Source of the DNA: a bacterium
GTDB lineage: Bacteria > UBP6 > UBA1177
Length of the DNA stretch: 64,000 bases
Direction: 5' to 3'
NCBI GenBank assembly: GCA_017963125.1
Contig: JAGCUA010000002.1
Location: 1 to 64,000 of the forward strand
A model generated the notes under the pieces. That model was not told the origin of the DNA and did not search any database. It saw nothing but the letters and a program-made list of their open reading frames with translations. The position numbers and the translations under genes are program-made. How positions within the stretch are numbered: position 1 is the first letter of the stretch; each line of letters starts with the position of its first letter. Shown here piece after piece: positions 15,468 through 22,863 of the stretch.

Positions 15468-16838
15468 CTATTGTGCGGAACAACTCAGAGTTTCATTTGT
15501 GATTTCAAAACACTTTCCGCCGGGAACGACTGCACCGACATCACCGTTGTATGTATTGGTATTGATTTCAAAAAGTCTGATACCGTTGAGTGCTGCTTCA
15601 AGTTTTCCGCTGCTTTCAAGTGTCGTAATGTTTATTGTCCCCCCCTGGGTAGGGAAGTAGAACTTGTTGCTCTCGTCCTTGATGTAAATGCATACACTGT
15701 TTTTTTCAGGCCAGCCGTCTGTTTTATCTCCGAGAGATGTTTCTCCTTTGCAGTTGCCGAGGAATGTCATGGTGGAAAGATCAGTTTCTTTCATCATCGA
15801 AAGTCCCTGAAGTCTGAGCCAGAAATCGTGTTTTAGTTCCGAACTGTCGCCTTCTTTGAACGATGACACATAGAAAAATTCCTCATTTTCAAGCTGACTC
15901 GTTGTGCTGGAACGGGAGAGGTCGTTGACTGTTATCTTAGTACATTCATATTTAACACACTGAGTCTGATCAGGACTGCAGCCCATATTTTCGCCCTGGC
16001 ATACGCCGTTGTTTTCACCGCAGGTCCCGCCGCATCCGTCAGATCCGCAAATTTTGTCTGTGCCGTCTTCGGTTTTGCAGCTGGGAACGCAGAGATTGTC
16101 CAGAACAAGATTTTCGATCTCAACGCAGCTTCCGTTCGTGACAGGTTCCGACCTTCCGTCTTTGATCAGAACTTCGACAAGTTTGGCGTTAAGAGTGCCT
16201 TTGATCCCGTTGGAAGAGTCAACTTCGGTGATCTCCAGAGTTCCCGATTCCTGAAACAGGAATTTTGCCGGTTTGTCGTTGCTGATATCCTGGGAAATAC
16301 TTACACACTCGGTGCATGTTTCGTAGTTTCCGTTGTTGTATGTCGTCGGATCGGCAGGATCGTAGTTCAGACTGTAGGTCTTTGCTTTCGGGTCGCCGTC
16401 AAGCTGGAAAATGACCTCAAGTTCGTCTTTCAAATCGCTTCCGAGAGCATCCTGGATCTCTGCGCGGTATATGCCGGCTGATTCGTAGTGTAGTGATTGC
16501 GGTTTGAGTGAAGAAATTTTGGTACATGTTACCGGTTCCGGATTTGTGGTGGGGTCGGTAGGATCTGTTGTCGGATCAGTCGAGTCCGTCGGATCAGTCG
16601 GATTTGTCGGATCGTTTGTCGGGTCAGTAGTCGGATTTGTCGGATCCGTAGTCGGTTCAGCTGTGGGGTCTGTCGTCGGGTTGGTCGGATCTGTATCGCC
16701 CGTGTCAGTATCTCTGCCGGGATTGCTGCCTGTGTCGCCTGAAATCGTGTCTGCTATCTCGTCATCTTCATCGTCAACGCAGGAAACAAAGAAGAAGACC
16801 GCAAGGATAAGAGAAACAAGTGCTAAAAACTTTTTCAT
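15468..16838 (-). CDS. Array lipoprotein 6: A-type plus B-type modules
   Basis: 456 residues. Lipobox FFVSC, acidic VDDEDDEI, linker of NPTTDPT/PTNDPTNP repeats (about 35-105). Then an A-type module (CTKISSLKP; TCTECVSI; FLFQESGTLEI; LNAKLVEVLI; NGSCVEIENL). A Cys spacer with CGSDGCGGTCGENNGVC follows, then a B-type module (CTKITVNDL; YFPTQGGTINI; VPGGKCFEITNETL). The start at 16838 is set by GGAG 7 nt upstream; an earlier in-frame codon lacks support. A good array-type promoter lies at 16891-16919. No known domain is recognised. Confidence 0.87.
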   Translation of the reverse strand: MKKFLALVSLILAVFFFVSCVDDEDDEIADTISGDTGSNPGRDTDTGDTDPTNPTTDPTAEPTTDPTNPTTDPTNDPTNPTDPTDSTDPTTDPTDPTTNPEPVTCTKISSLKPQSLHYESAGIYRAEIQDALGSDLKDELEVIFQLDGDPKAKTYSLNYDPADPTTYNNGNYETCTECVSISQDISNDKPAKFLFQESGTLEITEVDSSNGIKGTLNAKLVEVLIKDGRSEPVTNGSCVEIENLVLDNLCVPSCKTEDGTDKICGSDGCGGTCGENNGVCQGENMGCSPDQTQCVKYECTKITVNDLSRSSTTSQLENEEFFYVSSFKEGDSSELKHDFWLRLQGLSMMKETDLSTMTFLGNCKGETSLGDKTDGWPEKNSVCIYIKDESNKFYFPTQGGTINITTLESSGKLEAALNGIRLFEINTNTYNGDVGAVVPGGKCFEITNETLSCSAQ

Positions 16839-16890
16839 TTCAGAACTCCAAAAAAATGTCACAAAAAAATGTCAAAAAACGAGAGGTGAA

Positions 16891-16919
16891 ATTTTATTGA
16901 AATAATATATTAAAGAAAG
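16891..16919 (-). promoter_or_regulatory. Array-type promoter before array lipoprotein 6
   Basis: Leftward CTTTCT (complement of 16914-16919), exactly 17 bp, TAAAAT (complement of 16891-16896). Confidence 0.55.
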
Positions 16920-16974
16920 TTTTTTCGGTTTTTTTGTATTGGAATGAGTCGCGGGACCGGTGATCCTTCAGAGA

Positions 16975-18060
16975 TCAATACTCGTCGAAATAGTATCTGA
17001 GAGTCGTATTCTTTATCTTGATGCACGAACCGTTGGAAACAGGTGTCGTCTGGGATGTGCTGCTGTCGATCGTGACTTCCTCAAGCACTACGTCCGTGAG
17101 TGTCGCTCTGAGATCGTCATAACAGCTTGCTATTATGCAGAATCCCCAGCCGTGTTCATAGTCATAGGTCACACTGACAGTTCCCTCTTTCTGGTAGTAT
17201 TTTTTGCTGCCGCCGTCTTCGTGGATCAAAAGGTAAAGCCCTAACTGAGCGCTGTAGTTTTGTCCGGCAAGAGGGAATGTGTTCGTATATTGGTCGTAGG
17301 TGAGGTCGAAGAATTGCATGTAGAAAGTGTCTGTCGATGACGAGCCGGTATTCGGGGTGTAGTTCGTATAGAAATATTCGTAGTCGTAGTAGTCTTGGTA
17401 GTAGTTGTCGTAGTAGGAGGCAATATTGAAGTTGAGATTGGTATTGAGAGTGATCTCGGTGCATCCTTCTTCCTGAGGATCTGTCGTCGGATCGGTCGTC
17501 GGATCAGTGGTCGGATCGGTCGTCGGATCAGTGGTCGGGTCTGTTGTCGGATCGGTCGTCGGGTCTGTTGTCGGATCGGTCGTCGGGTCTGTTGTCGGAT
17601 CGGTCGTCGGGTCCGTTGTCGGATCGGTCGTCGGATCAGTCGTCGGATCTGTCGTCGGATCTGTCGTCGGGTCCGTCGTCGGATCTGTTGTCGGATCGGT
17701 CGTCGGATCAGTCGTCGGATCAGTCGTCGGATCAGTTGTCGGATCGGTCGTCGGATCGGTCGTCGGATCAGTTTCCGGATCTGTGGTCTGGTCAGTCGTC
17801 GGATCTTCGTTGGATACCGGTTCAGGAAGATCATCGCCTGGATCTTCGTTGTGCCCGGGTTCCGGAAGATCGTCGCCCTGGCTGCTGCCCGGATCGTTGT
17901 AGTCCGAGCCGCCGTTACTACCGCCTTCAGTGCCGTTGTTGCCTTCTGTATTCTGGTTGTAACTGTCGGTGTCGGAGAAATCGAAATCTTCATCTTCGAC
18001 ACAGGATGAAAGAAGGAGCGCCGCAAAAATCAACAGCGCGATCATAAAAAATTTCTTCAT
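16975..18060 (-). CDS. Array lipoprotein 7 with (TTDP)n tether and B-type module
   Basis: 361 residues. Lipobox LLLSSC, acidic VEDEDFDFSD, a Gly/Asn-rich stretch, then about 27 TTDP tetrapeptides (residues about 87-195). A single B-type module rich in Tyr closes the protein (YDNYYQDYYDYEYFYTNY; YTPNTGSSS; DVVLEEVTI; NGSCIKIKNTTLRY). There is no CGxDGCGG spacer. The orphan fragment at 18213-18503 matches the second half of this module very closely (DVVLEEVTI..ST, IKN.TL.Y), so the two are close paralogs. ATG 18060 has GGAGG upstream; earlier in-frame codons are unlikely. Confidence 0.87.
   Translation of the reverse strand: MKKFFMIALLIFAALLLSSCVEDEDFDFSDTDSYNQNTEGNNGTEGGSNGGSDYNDPGSSQGDDLPEPGHNEDPGDDLPEPVSNEDPTTDQTTDPETDPTTDPTTDPTTDPTTDPTTDPTTDPTTDPTTDPTTDPTTDPTTDPTTDPTTDPTTDPTTDPTTDPTTDPTTDPTTDPTTDPTTDPTTDPTTDPTTDPQEEGCTEITLNTNLNFNIASYYDNYYQDYYDYEYFYTNYTPNTGSSSTDTFYMQFFDLTYDQYTNTFPLAGQNYSAQLGLYLLIHEDGGSKKYYQKEGTVSVTYDYEHGWGFCIIASCYDDLRATLTDVVLEEVTIDSSTSQTTPVSNGSCIKIKNTTLRYYFDEY
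17476..17802 (-). repeat. 12-bp coding tandem repeat (TTDP)
   Basis: About 27 units of 12 bp (+ strand gtcgtcggatcg and close variants with tct/tca/tcg and gtt/gtc synonyms). The repeat is in frame, and protein sequence is conserved more than DNA. Confidence 0.9.
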
Positions 18061-18093
18061 AGCCGCCTCCAATTTAAATAAGCGAAACATCAT

Positions 18094-18121
18094 ATTTTAC
18101 TAAAAAAAGAAATTAAGACAA
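18094..18121 (-). promoter_or_regulatory. Array-type promoter before array lipoprotein 7
   Basis: Leftward TTGTCT (complement of 18116-18121), 16 bp, TAAAAT (complement of 18094-18099). The -35 is closer to the TTGACA consensus than in the other array promoters. Confidence 0.55.
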
Positions 18122-18151
18122 TTTTTATTTTTTTAATATCTGATTTTATTG

Positions 18152-18180
18152 AAAAATTGCAGGAACAAAGGTGCGTTCCC
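18152..18180 (-). terminator. Possible weak terminator downstream of the orphan fragment
   Basis: On the minus strand a GGAAC/GTTCC stem (18162-18179, 8-nt loop) is followed by TGCAATTTTTC. The stem is short and the T run starts 5 nt late, so this is only a candidate. Confidence 0.3.
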
Positions 18181-18212
18181 TGTGTGATGACGCGAATATT
18201 TTCTGCTGATTT

Positions 18213-18503
18213 TTAGTATGAAAGAGTCATATTTTTGATCTTGCGGCAGGATCCGTAGGGAACTTTTGAAGATGCGTTGGTGCTGCCGTTGATCGTGACT
18301 TCCTCAAGCACTACGTCTTTGAATTCTGCCGTGATCCTGTTGTTTGAAGAGTTGTAGCTTTTGACGTTTACCGTTCCCGATTTCTGGAAGAATTTTTTTC
18401 CGCTGCCGCCGTCTTCGTAAACAACAAGGAAAATGCCGTTCGCATTGCTGAAATTCGTTCCTTCGAGAGTGTATTCACCGGTGCTGATATTGCGGAGCTG
18501 CAT
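18213..18503 (-). pseudogene. Orphan C-terminal half of a B-type array module
   Basis: 96 codons with no signal peptide and no good ribosome binding site. The sequence (EYTLEGTNFSNANGIFLVVY, FFQKSGTVNVKSY, DVVLEEVTINGST, IKNMTLSY) aligns with the last two thirds of the B-type module of array lipoprotein 7, while the start of the module (the YTPNTG part) is missing. It begins 15 nt after the stop of array protein 8, which itself lacks the expected C-terminal B module. The simplest reading is a recombination scar that left the old 3' end stranded. Translational coupling to gene 8 is possible, so it may still be expressed. Confidence 0.7.
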
Positions 18504-18518
18504 TTTAAATCAATGTAA

Positions 18519-20015
18519 TTAAAACATAAGAACGGAGCATCCGCCCGATTTTTTGCCGGATTCATCTGATCCTTTCTCTTTTCCGCCGTTGTCAGGATCT
18601 GACGAACCGCTGTCTGAAGAGTCGTTTGAACCGCTGTCTGAAGAGTCGTTTGAGCCTGAATTATCCGTATCGGTATCACCAAGATTGTCGAATTCACACC
18701 AGCAGCCGATACAATGGGTACCGAAGTCACAATCGCTGTCACTACGGCAGTCCCAGTTCTCTCCATAACACTCTGAACACTTACCGTCTTCGCAGCCATA
18801 ACCCGGGTCGCAGTCGGCGTTGGTATCGCATTCTTTCTGACTTTCGGAACCCGAATCTGTATCTGTGTCATCCGGATCTTTGATATAGCACCAGCAGTCG
18901 CTGCCGCAGTAATATCCCGCATCGCAGTCACTGTTGCTTACGCATTCTCCCATGCCTTCGGAGCATTCAGCCGGTTCTATAGGATCTGTCGGATCTTGCG
19001 ATGTAGATACGTCGAAAGCAGCAGTCTCGATCTCAAGGCATTTGCTTCCCGTGAAGAAGGTGGTCGAGTTGTCTTCCGCGATGTCGGCTTCGACAAGTTT
19101 TACAGAGATCGTCCCTTTGATCATGTTCTTTTCCGCAACGGAATCGACGATCAGAGTCCCGCCGTGCTGGAAATACATTTTTGTGTAGTCTCCGTACTCG
19201 GGATCGTAGGCGGCATAAAGCTTTACCGCTTCGGAGCAGGTGCCGTAATTCAGGTTTTTGTCGCTGCCCAAGTCGTAAGTTCCGGGTTTTATCTTTGTTT
19301 CGTCATCGTCGAGGAAAAATACCATGTAAACGTAGGGCCTGCCGTCTTTACTGCTTGTTTCAAACGAGTTCAAAAAGTGTTTTTTCAGTGTGCCGAAATC
19401 GATCGAAATGCCCGTGCAGTCGGAAAGATCGAGATCTTCGCACTTAGACTGGTCGTGAGAGCAGCCCTGGTTTTTGCCGCACTGACCGCACACGCTGCTG
19501 CATCCGTCTGAGCCGCACACTTTGCCTGTGCAGTCGGGAATGCAGATCGTGTCCCATTCAAGATCGTCGACATCGTAGCATGCTCCGCCTTCGACCGGCT
19601 GATAGTATTCGTTGACTTCGACGAGTCTGAACGAAGCGTTTCCCTGAGATTCCTTGGTCCCTTCCTTGACTTTGGTGATGTTGAAAGTCCCGCTCGTCTG
19701 GGAGTAGAGCTTTTCCGACGCGAAACTGCTCATGTCTATGTCTTCGTAAAGAGTTATGCAGGTGTCGCAGCTTTCGTAGTCTGTGAGAGGGTAGGAGCCC
19801 ACTTCAAGTTTGTCGAGAGCTTCTCCGCTGCCGTTCCAGAAATCGATCCAGAGAAGGTCCGGTTTTGCAGGGTCTCCTGCGGCATTGTTGTTTTCGTAGG
19901 CAAGATAAGAACCGTACTCGAGAAATACTTCGTCAAAAGTGAGTTTTTTGCAGTTTTCACCGGATAAAGCGAAAGTAAACAATGCCGCAAACGCGACCGT
20001 AAAGAACTTTTTCAT
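18519..20015 (-). CDS. Array protein 8: C- and A-type modules, EGF-like Cys region, truncated SGGC tail
   Basis: 498 residues. The signal peptide (MKKFFTVAFAALFTFALSG) lacks a lipobox Cys, unlike all its paralogs, and there is no acidic tether. It runs straight into a C-type module (CKKLTFDEVF; NASFRLVEV; GGACYDVDDLEWDTIC), a CGSDGCSSVCGQC spacer, and an A-type module (CTGISIDFGTL; FQHGGTLIV; LVEADI). Next comes a Cys-rich region with repeated SDCDxGYYCG/SDCDFGTHCxGC units, a Ser/Asp/Asn linker, and the end KKSGGCSVLMF. That end matches the start of the SGGC sorting-type tail of the 26.6-kb surface protein but stops before any membrane helix. The ORF therefore looks like a chimera, with the old end as the fragment downstream. 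ATG 20015 chosen; GGAG upstream. Confidence 0.83.
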   Translation of the reverse strand: MKKFFTVAFAALFTFALSGENCKKLTFDEVFLEYGSYLAYENNNAAGDPAKPDLLWIDFWNGSGEALDKLEVGSYPLTDYESCDTCITLYEDIDMSSFASEKLYSQTSGTFNITKVKEGTKESQGNASFRLVEVNEYYQPVEGGACYDVDDLEWDTICIPDCTGKVCGSDGCSSVCGQCGKNQGCSHDQSKCEDLDLSDCTGISIDFGTLKKHFLNSFETSSKDGRPYVYMVFFLDDDETKIKPGTYDLGSDKNLNYGTCSEAVKLYAAYDPEYGDYTKMYFQHGGTLIVDSVAEKNMIKGTISVKLVEADIAEDNSTTFFTGSKCLEIETAAFDVSTSQDPTDPIEPAECSEGMGECVSNSDCDAGYYCGSDCWCYIKDPDDTDTDSGSESQKECDTNADCDPGYGCEDGKCSECYGENWDCRSDSDCDFGTHCIGCWCEFDNLGDTDTDNSGSNDSSDSGSNDSSDSGSSDPDNGGKEKGSDESGKKSGGCSVLMF

Positions 20016-20054
20016 AAAAAACTCCAAAAAACGTTGATAAACAAAAAGCGCAAT

Positions 20055-20083
20055 ATTTTAGTGAAATAGTTTGTTAATGGAAG
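20055..20083 (-). promoter_or_regulatory. Array-type promoter before array protein 8
   Basis: Leftward CTTCCA (complement of 20078-20083), 17 bp, TAAAAT (complement of 20055-20060). Confidence 0.5.
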
Positions 20084-20088
20084 TTTTT

Positions 20089-21321
20089 TTAGTATCCGCG
20101 GTCGTGATATTCAAAGTCGACTAAGTCGTAGCATTTTCCGCCTGCGACAGGAATTGTGTAGCGGACGCCGTTGTCATCGCGATACATAGTAACTTCTTCA
20201 ACCATGACATCTTCAGTCGAGAAGGAAATATAGGTCGATTCCTTGTCATATTCGTAAATGGTGAGAGTTCCTTTCTTCGGAAAATAGAATACTGTGCTGT
20301 CGGCATCATTTATGTCCTCTATCTCCCAAAGAGAGAGTGTGACTCCGGCAGCGCCGGAAACGCTGTTCTCGTCAAGGATGTGTTCTCCGACAGCATTTGC
20401 CGTATCGACGATCTCCATGTAAAAAATATTGTAGTCTGCGCCTGTAGACGCCGAATACATTGTCTGGTATGTCGGAATGCCGTAATTCATGTAATAATTT
20501 AAAGAAACGATGTTCATGTCGAGTGTTTCGCAGTCGTAGGGGACGCATTCGGTCTGAGCGGCATTGCAGGCAAGTTCGCCGCAGCCGTCACCGCATGTCC
20601 CGCCGCAGCCGTCGTCTCCGCAGATTTTGCCGTCGCAGTCGGGACGGCAGATCGTATCCCATTCAAGATTTTTGACGTCGTAACATTTTCCGCCATCTAC
20701 TGGTTCGTATTTGCTGTCGATCTCGACCAGCCTGAAAGAACCGTGTCCGCGTGAACGCAAAGTTCCTTCCTGCACTTCTTCAAAAACGAGTTCGCCGCTT
20801 TCCTGAAAGTATTTTTTTGTCGGTGTCGTTTCGTTTGTTTTAAAGTCTTCCCCGAGGAAAATGCAGTATTCGCAGGTTTTTCTGCTGTCCGAAAGAGTGA
20901 AAGTTCCGGTTTCCAGCTCTTTTTTGTTACGGAAATCGATGTCGAGAACATCTGAATACGCCTTGTCGCCCGCCATACCGTTTTCAGCGTAGGCTTCGTA
21001 GTAGTCTCCGCTTGAAGAGTTCATATAGTATACTTCGCCGAATTCCAGGGTTTCGCATTCACGCTCCGCCGCAGTGTCGGAATCGTCAGTAGAGTCGGTG
21101 TTGTCGGAATCGTCTGCTGTATCGGTATCGTCGGTCGGCTCGGTATTGCCGCCTGGTTCTGTGTCTGAAGCAGGATCCGTGTCGGATGAATCGGCTGTGT
21201 CCGTGACATCTGTATCGGTATCGCCGGTATCAGTTTTGTCTTTGTCTTTTTTGCTGCCGCCGCATGAAATAAAGAAAAATGCTGCAAAAATCAGAAGAGA
21301 AATCATCAGAAATTTTTTCAT
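20089..21321 (-). CDS. Array lipoprotein 9: C-type plus B-type modules
   Basis: 410 residues. Lipobox FFISC, then GGSKKDKDK (basic first, then acidic) and a DTDVTDTADSSD-type linker (to about 90). A C-type module follows (CETLEFGEVYY; FQESGELVFEEVQEGT; GSFRLVEIDSKYEPVDGGKC; LEWDTIC), then one Cys spacer (CRPDCDGKICGDDGCGGTCG). The B-type module (CETLDMNIVSL; FYFPKKGTLTI; VEEVTMYRDD; GGKCYDLVDFEY) ends the protein. The C-B order equals the last two thirds of array lipoproteins 11 and 12. ATG 21321 has GGAGG upstream; the preceding in-frame codons read through the ribosome binding site. Confidence 0.87.
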   Translation of the reverse strand: MKKFLMISLLIFAAFFFISCGGSKKDKDKTDTGDTDTDVTDTADSSDTDPASDTEPGGNTEPTDDTDTADDSDNTDSTDDSDTAAERECETLEFGEVYYMNSSSGDYYEAYAENGMAGDKAYSDVLDIDFRNKKELETGTFTLSDSRKTCEYCIFLGEDFKTNETTPTKKYFQESGELVFEEVQEGTLRSRGHGSFRLVEIDSKYEPVDGGKCYDVKNLEWDTICRPDCDGKICGDDGCGGTCGDGCGELACNAAQTECVPYDCETLDMNIVSLNYYMNYGIPTYQTMYSASTGADYNIFYMEIVDTANAVGEHILDENSVSGAAGVTLSLWEIEDINDADSTVFYFPKKGTLTIYEYDKESTYISFSTEDVMVEEVTMYRDDNGVRYTIPVAGGKCYDLVDFEYHDRGY

Positions 21322-21356
21322 AACTGCCTCCAATTAGTAAATAAGCAAAACACTAT

Positions 21357-21385
21357 ATTTTAATGAAATAAAAAATTAAAGAAAG
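21357..21385 (-). promoter_or_regulatory. Array-type promoter before array lipoprotein 9
   Basis: Leftward CTTTCT (complement of 21380-21385), 17 bp, TAAAAT (complement of 21357-21362). The box and spacer are nearly identical to those of genes 1 and 6. Confidence 0.55.
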
Positions 21386-21431
21386 TTTTTTTTGAAAAAT
21401 CAGAGTGAAATTACGGTTTTGGACGTTTTTT

Positions 21432-22841
21432 TTATTCTGTGAGATCCCATGAGAAGTTGTCTACATTATAGCATTTTCCGCCTGGAACGGGGATGTATCT
21501 GCTGTCAACTTCTTCAAGTCTGAAAGATGCAGAACCTTTTGACTGCATCGTTCCTGTTATGTACTGCAGATTATCATTTACATTCAAGGTGTTGTTTACA
21601 AATGTCTTGTAAGTGGACGTGTAGGTTTCAGTGTTAGGATTATAGACATCTTCATAGAATTCTATCATAATAGCGACGACATCACCAAAGTCAGTGGGGT
21701 AGAAGTAAGATTCGCTTTCATCATCGTATCCGTAGAATTCCATTATAAGCAGGTCGTAAAGCGATGTGCTTCCTGCTTCATTCGTAACAGCTGAATAGTA
21801 CTGCTGACCGGATTGAGAGTCTTCTTCAAGATATACATTGTTGCTGTTAAAGGAAAGTGCCTGACAGTTGAACGGAACACACTGACCTTCCTCGCTGCAA
21901 GCCTGACCGTCACACTCTCCGCAGCTGCCGCCGCAGCCGTTCGGACCGCACTGTCTGCCGTTGCACTGCGGAACACATTCGAAAGAACCCGATTCGATTT
22001 CAAGACAAGCTCCGCCGGAGACGAAAGTCGAGGTCGCATCGTCAGCGATTGTTGCCTGAACGAATGTTGCCGAGATCGAACCTTTGATTGCGTTGGAATC
22101 TTCATCGAAAGATTCGATCGTCATAGTTCCGCTGTTCGGGAAGTAGTTGGTGTATGTGTCGTTCTCGATATCTATATCAGCATAGATGAGAGCACATTCG
22201 GTGCAGGTCTTGAAGTTGGCGTTTTTGCCGGTTCCCAAATCGTGAGTTCCGACAGTCGGAGCCGCTCTGTATCCTGCTTCATTGAAAAACATCATTGCAA
22301 GTTCCGGATCTTCGCCTGCATACCAGGTATATGAAGATGATCCGAATTTAAATGAGCTCCAGTCGATCGAAAGACCGGTGCATTCGTCAACAACCAGATC
22401 TTCGCATTTGAATTCCGTGCTGCATCCCTGATTGTCACCGCAGGAACCGCATGTTCCGCCACAGCCGTTGTCGCCGCACTCTTTGTTTTCACAATTCGGA
22501 GTGCATTCCGGCGGGTTCGTAGGATCGGTCGGGTTCGTAGGATCGGTCGGGTTCGTAGGATCGGTCGGGTTCGTAGGATCGGTCGGGTTCGTAGGATCGG
22601 TCGGATTCGTAGGATCGGTCGGATTCGTCGGATCGGTCGGATTCGTAGGATCGGTCGGTTCAGTCGTCGGCTCAGTAGTCGGATCGGTCGTCGGATCTGA
22701 TGGGATAGAGTCGGAATTGTCTGACTGCTCGTTGTTGTCAGTCGTGTCTCCTGTATCAGGAATATCTAAATCATCTTCGGCGCAGGAAACAAAAAAGAAC
22801 ATCGCGAGTGTCATAAGCGTGATCGTGAAAAGTTTTTTCAT
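21432..22841 (-). CDS. Array lipoprotein 10: A-type plus C-type modules, perfect TNPTDP tether
   Basis: 469 residues. Lipobox FFVSC, acidic AEDDLDIPD, linker ending in eight TNPTDP hexapeptides. A Cys spacer (CTPNCENKECGDNGCGGTCG) leads to an A-type module (CTGLSIDWSSF; TCTECALIY; FPNSGTMTI; GGACLEIESGSF). A second spacer (CVPQCNGRQCGPNGCGGSCG) leads to a C-type module (CQALSFNSNNV; GSASFRLEEVDSRYIPV; GGKCYNVDNFSWD). The protein ends right after the C module, so the terminal B module of its relatives is absent. Only 22 nt separate it from array lipoprotein 11, so it is co-transcribed with that gene. Confidence 0.87.
   Translation of the reverse strand: MKKLFTITLMTLAMFFFVSCAEDDLDIPDTGDTTDNNEQSDNSDSIPSDPTTDPTTEPTTEPTDPTNPTDPTNPTDPTNPTDPTNPTDPTNPTDPTNPTDPTNPTDPTNPPECTPNCENKECGDNGCGGTCGSCGDNQGCSTEFKCEDLVVDECTGLSIDWSSFKFGSSSYTWYAGEDPELAMMFFNEAGYRAAPTVGTHDLGTGKNANFKTCTECALIYADIDIENDTYTNYFPNSGTMTIESFDEDSNAIKGSISATFVQATIADDATSTFVSGGACLEIESGSFECVPQCNGRQCGPNGCGGSCGECDGQACSEEGQCVPFNCQALSFNSNNVYLEEDSQSGQQYYSAVTNEAGSTSLYDLLIMEFYGYDDESESYFYPTDFGDVVAIMIEFYEDVYNPNTETYTSTYKTFVNNTLNVNDNLQYITGTMQSKGSASFRLEEVDSRYIPVPGGKCYNVDNFSWDLTE
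22513..22656 (-). repeat. Near-perfect 18-bp tandem repeat (TNPTDP), 8 copies
   Basis: Eight adjacent 18-bp units. On the + strand the first five are identical (gggttcgtaggatcggtc), the sixth and eighth differ at one base, the seventh at two. Such identity, unlike the synonymously diverged TAD and TTDP arrays, indicates recent expansion by slippage. Confidence 0.93.
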
Positions 22842-22863
22842 AAAAGCCTCCAAAAGCTGATGA

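Noticed and set aside
17507..17902. Rightward ORF of Val-Gly-Ser repeats opposite the TTDP repeat
   Set aside because: Same reason: a 12-bp repeat leaves all frames open; no start signals on this strand.
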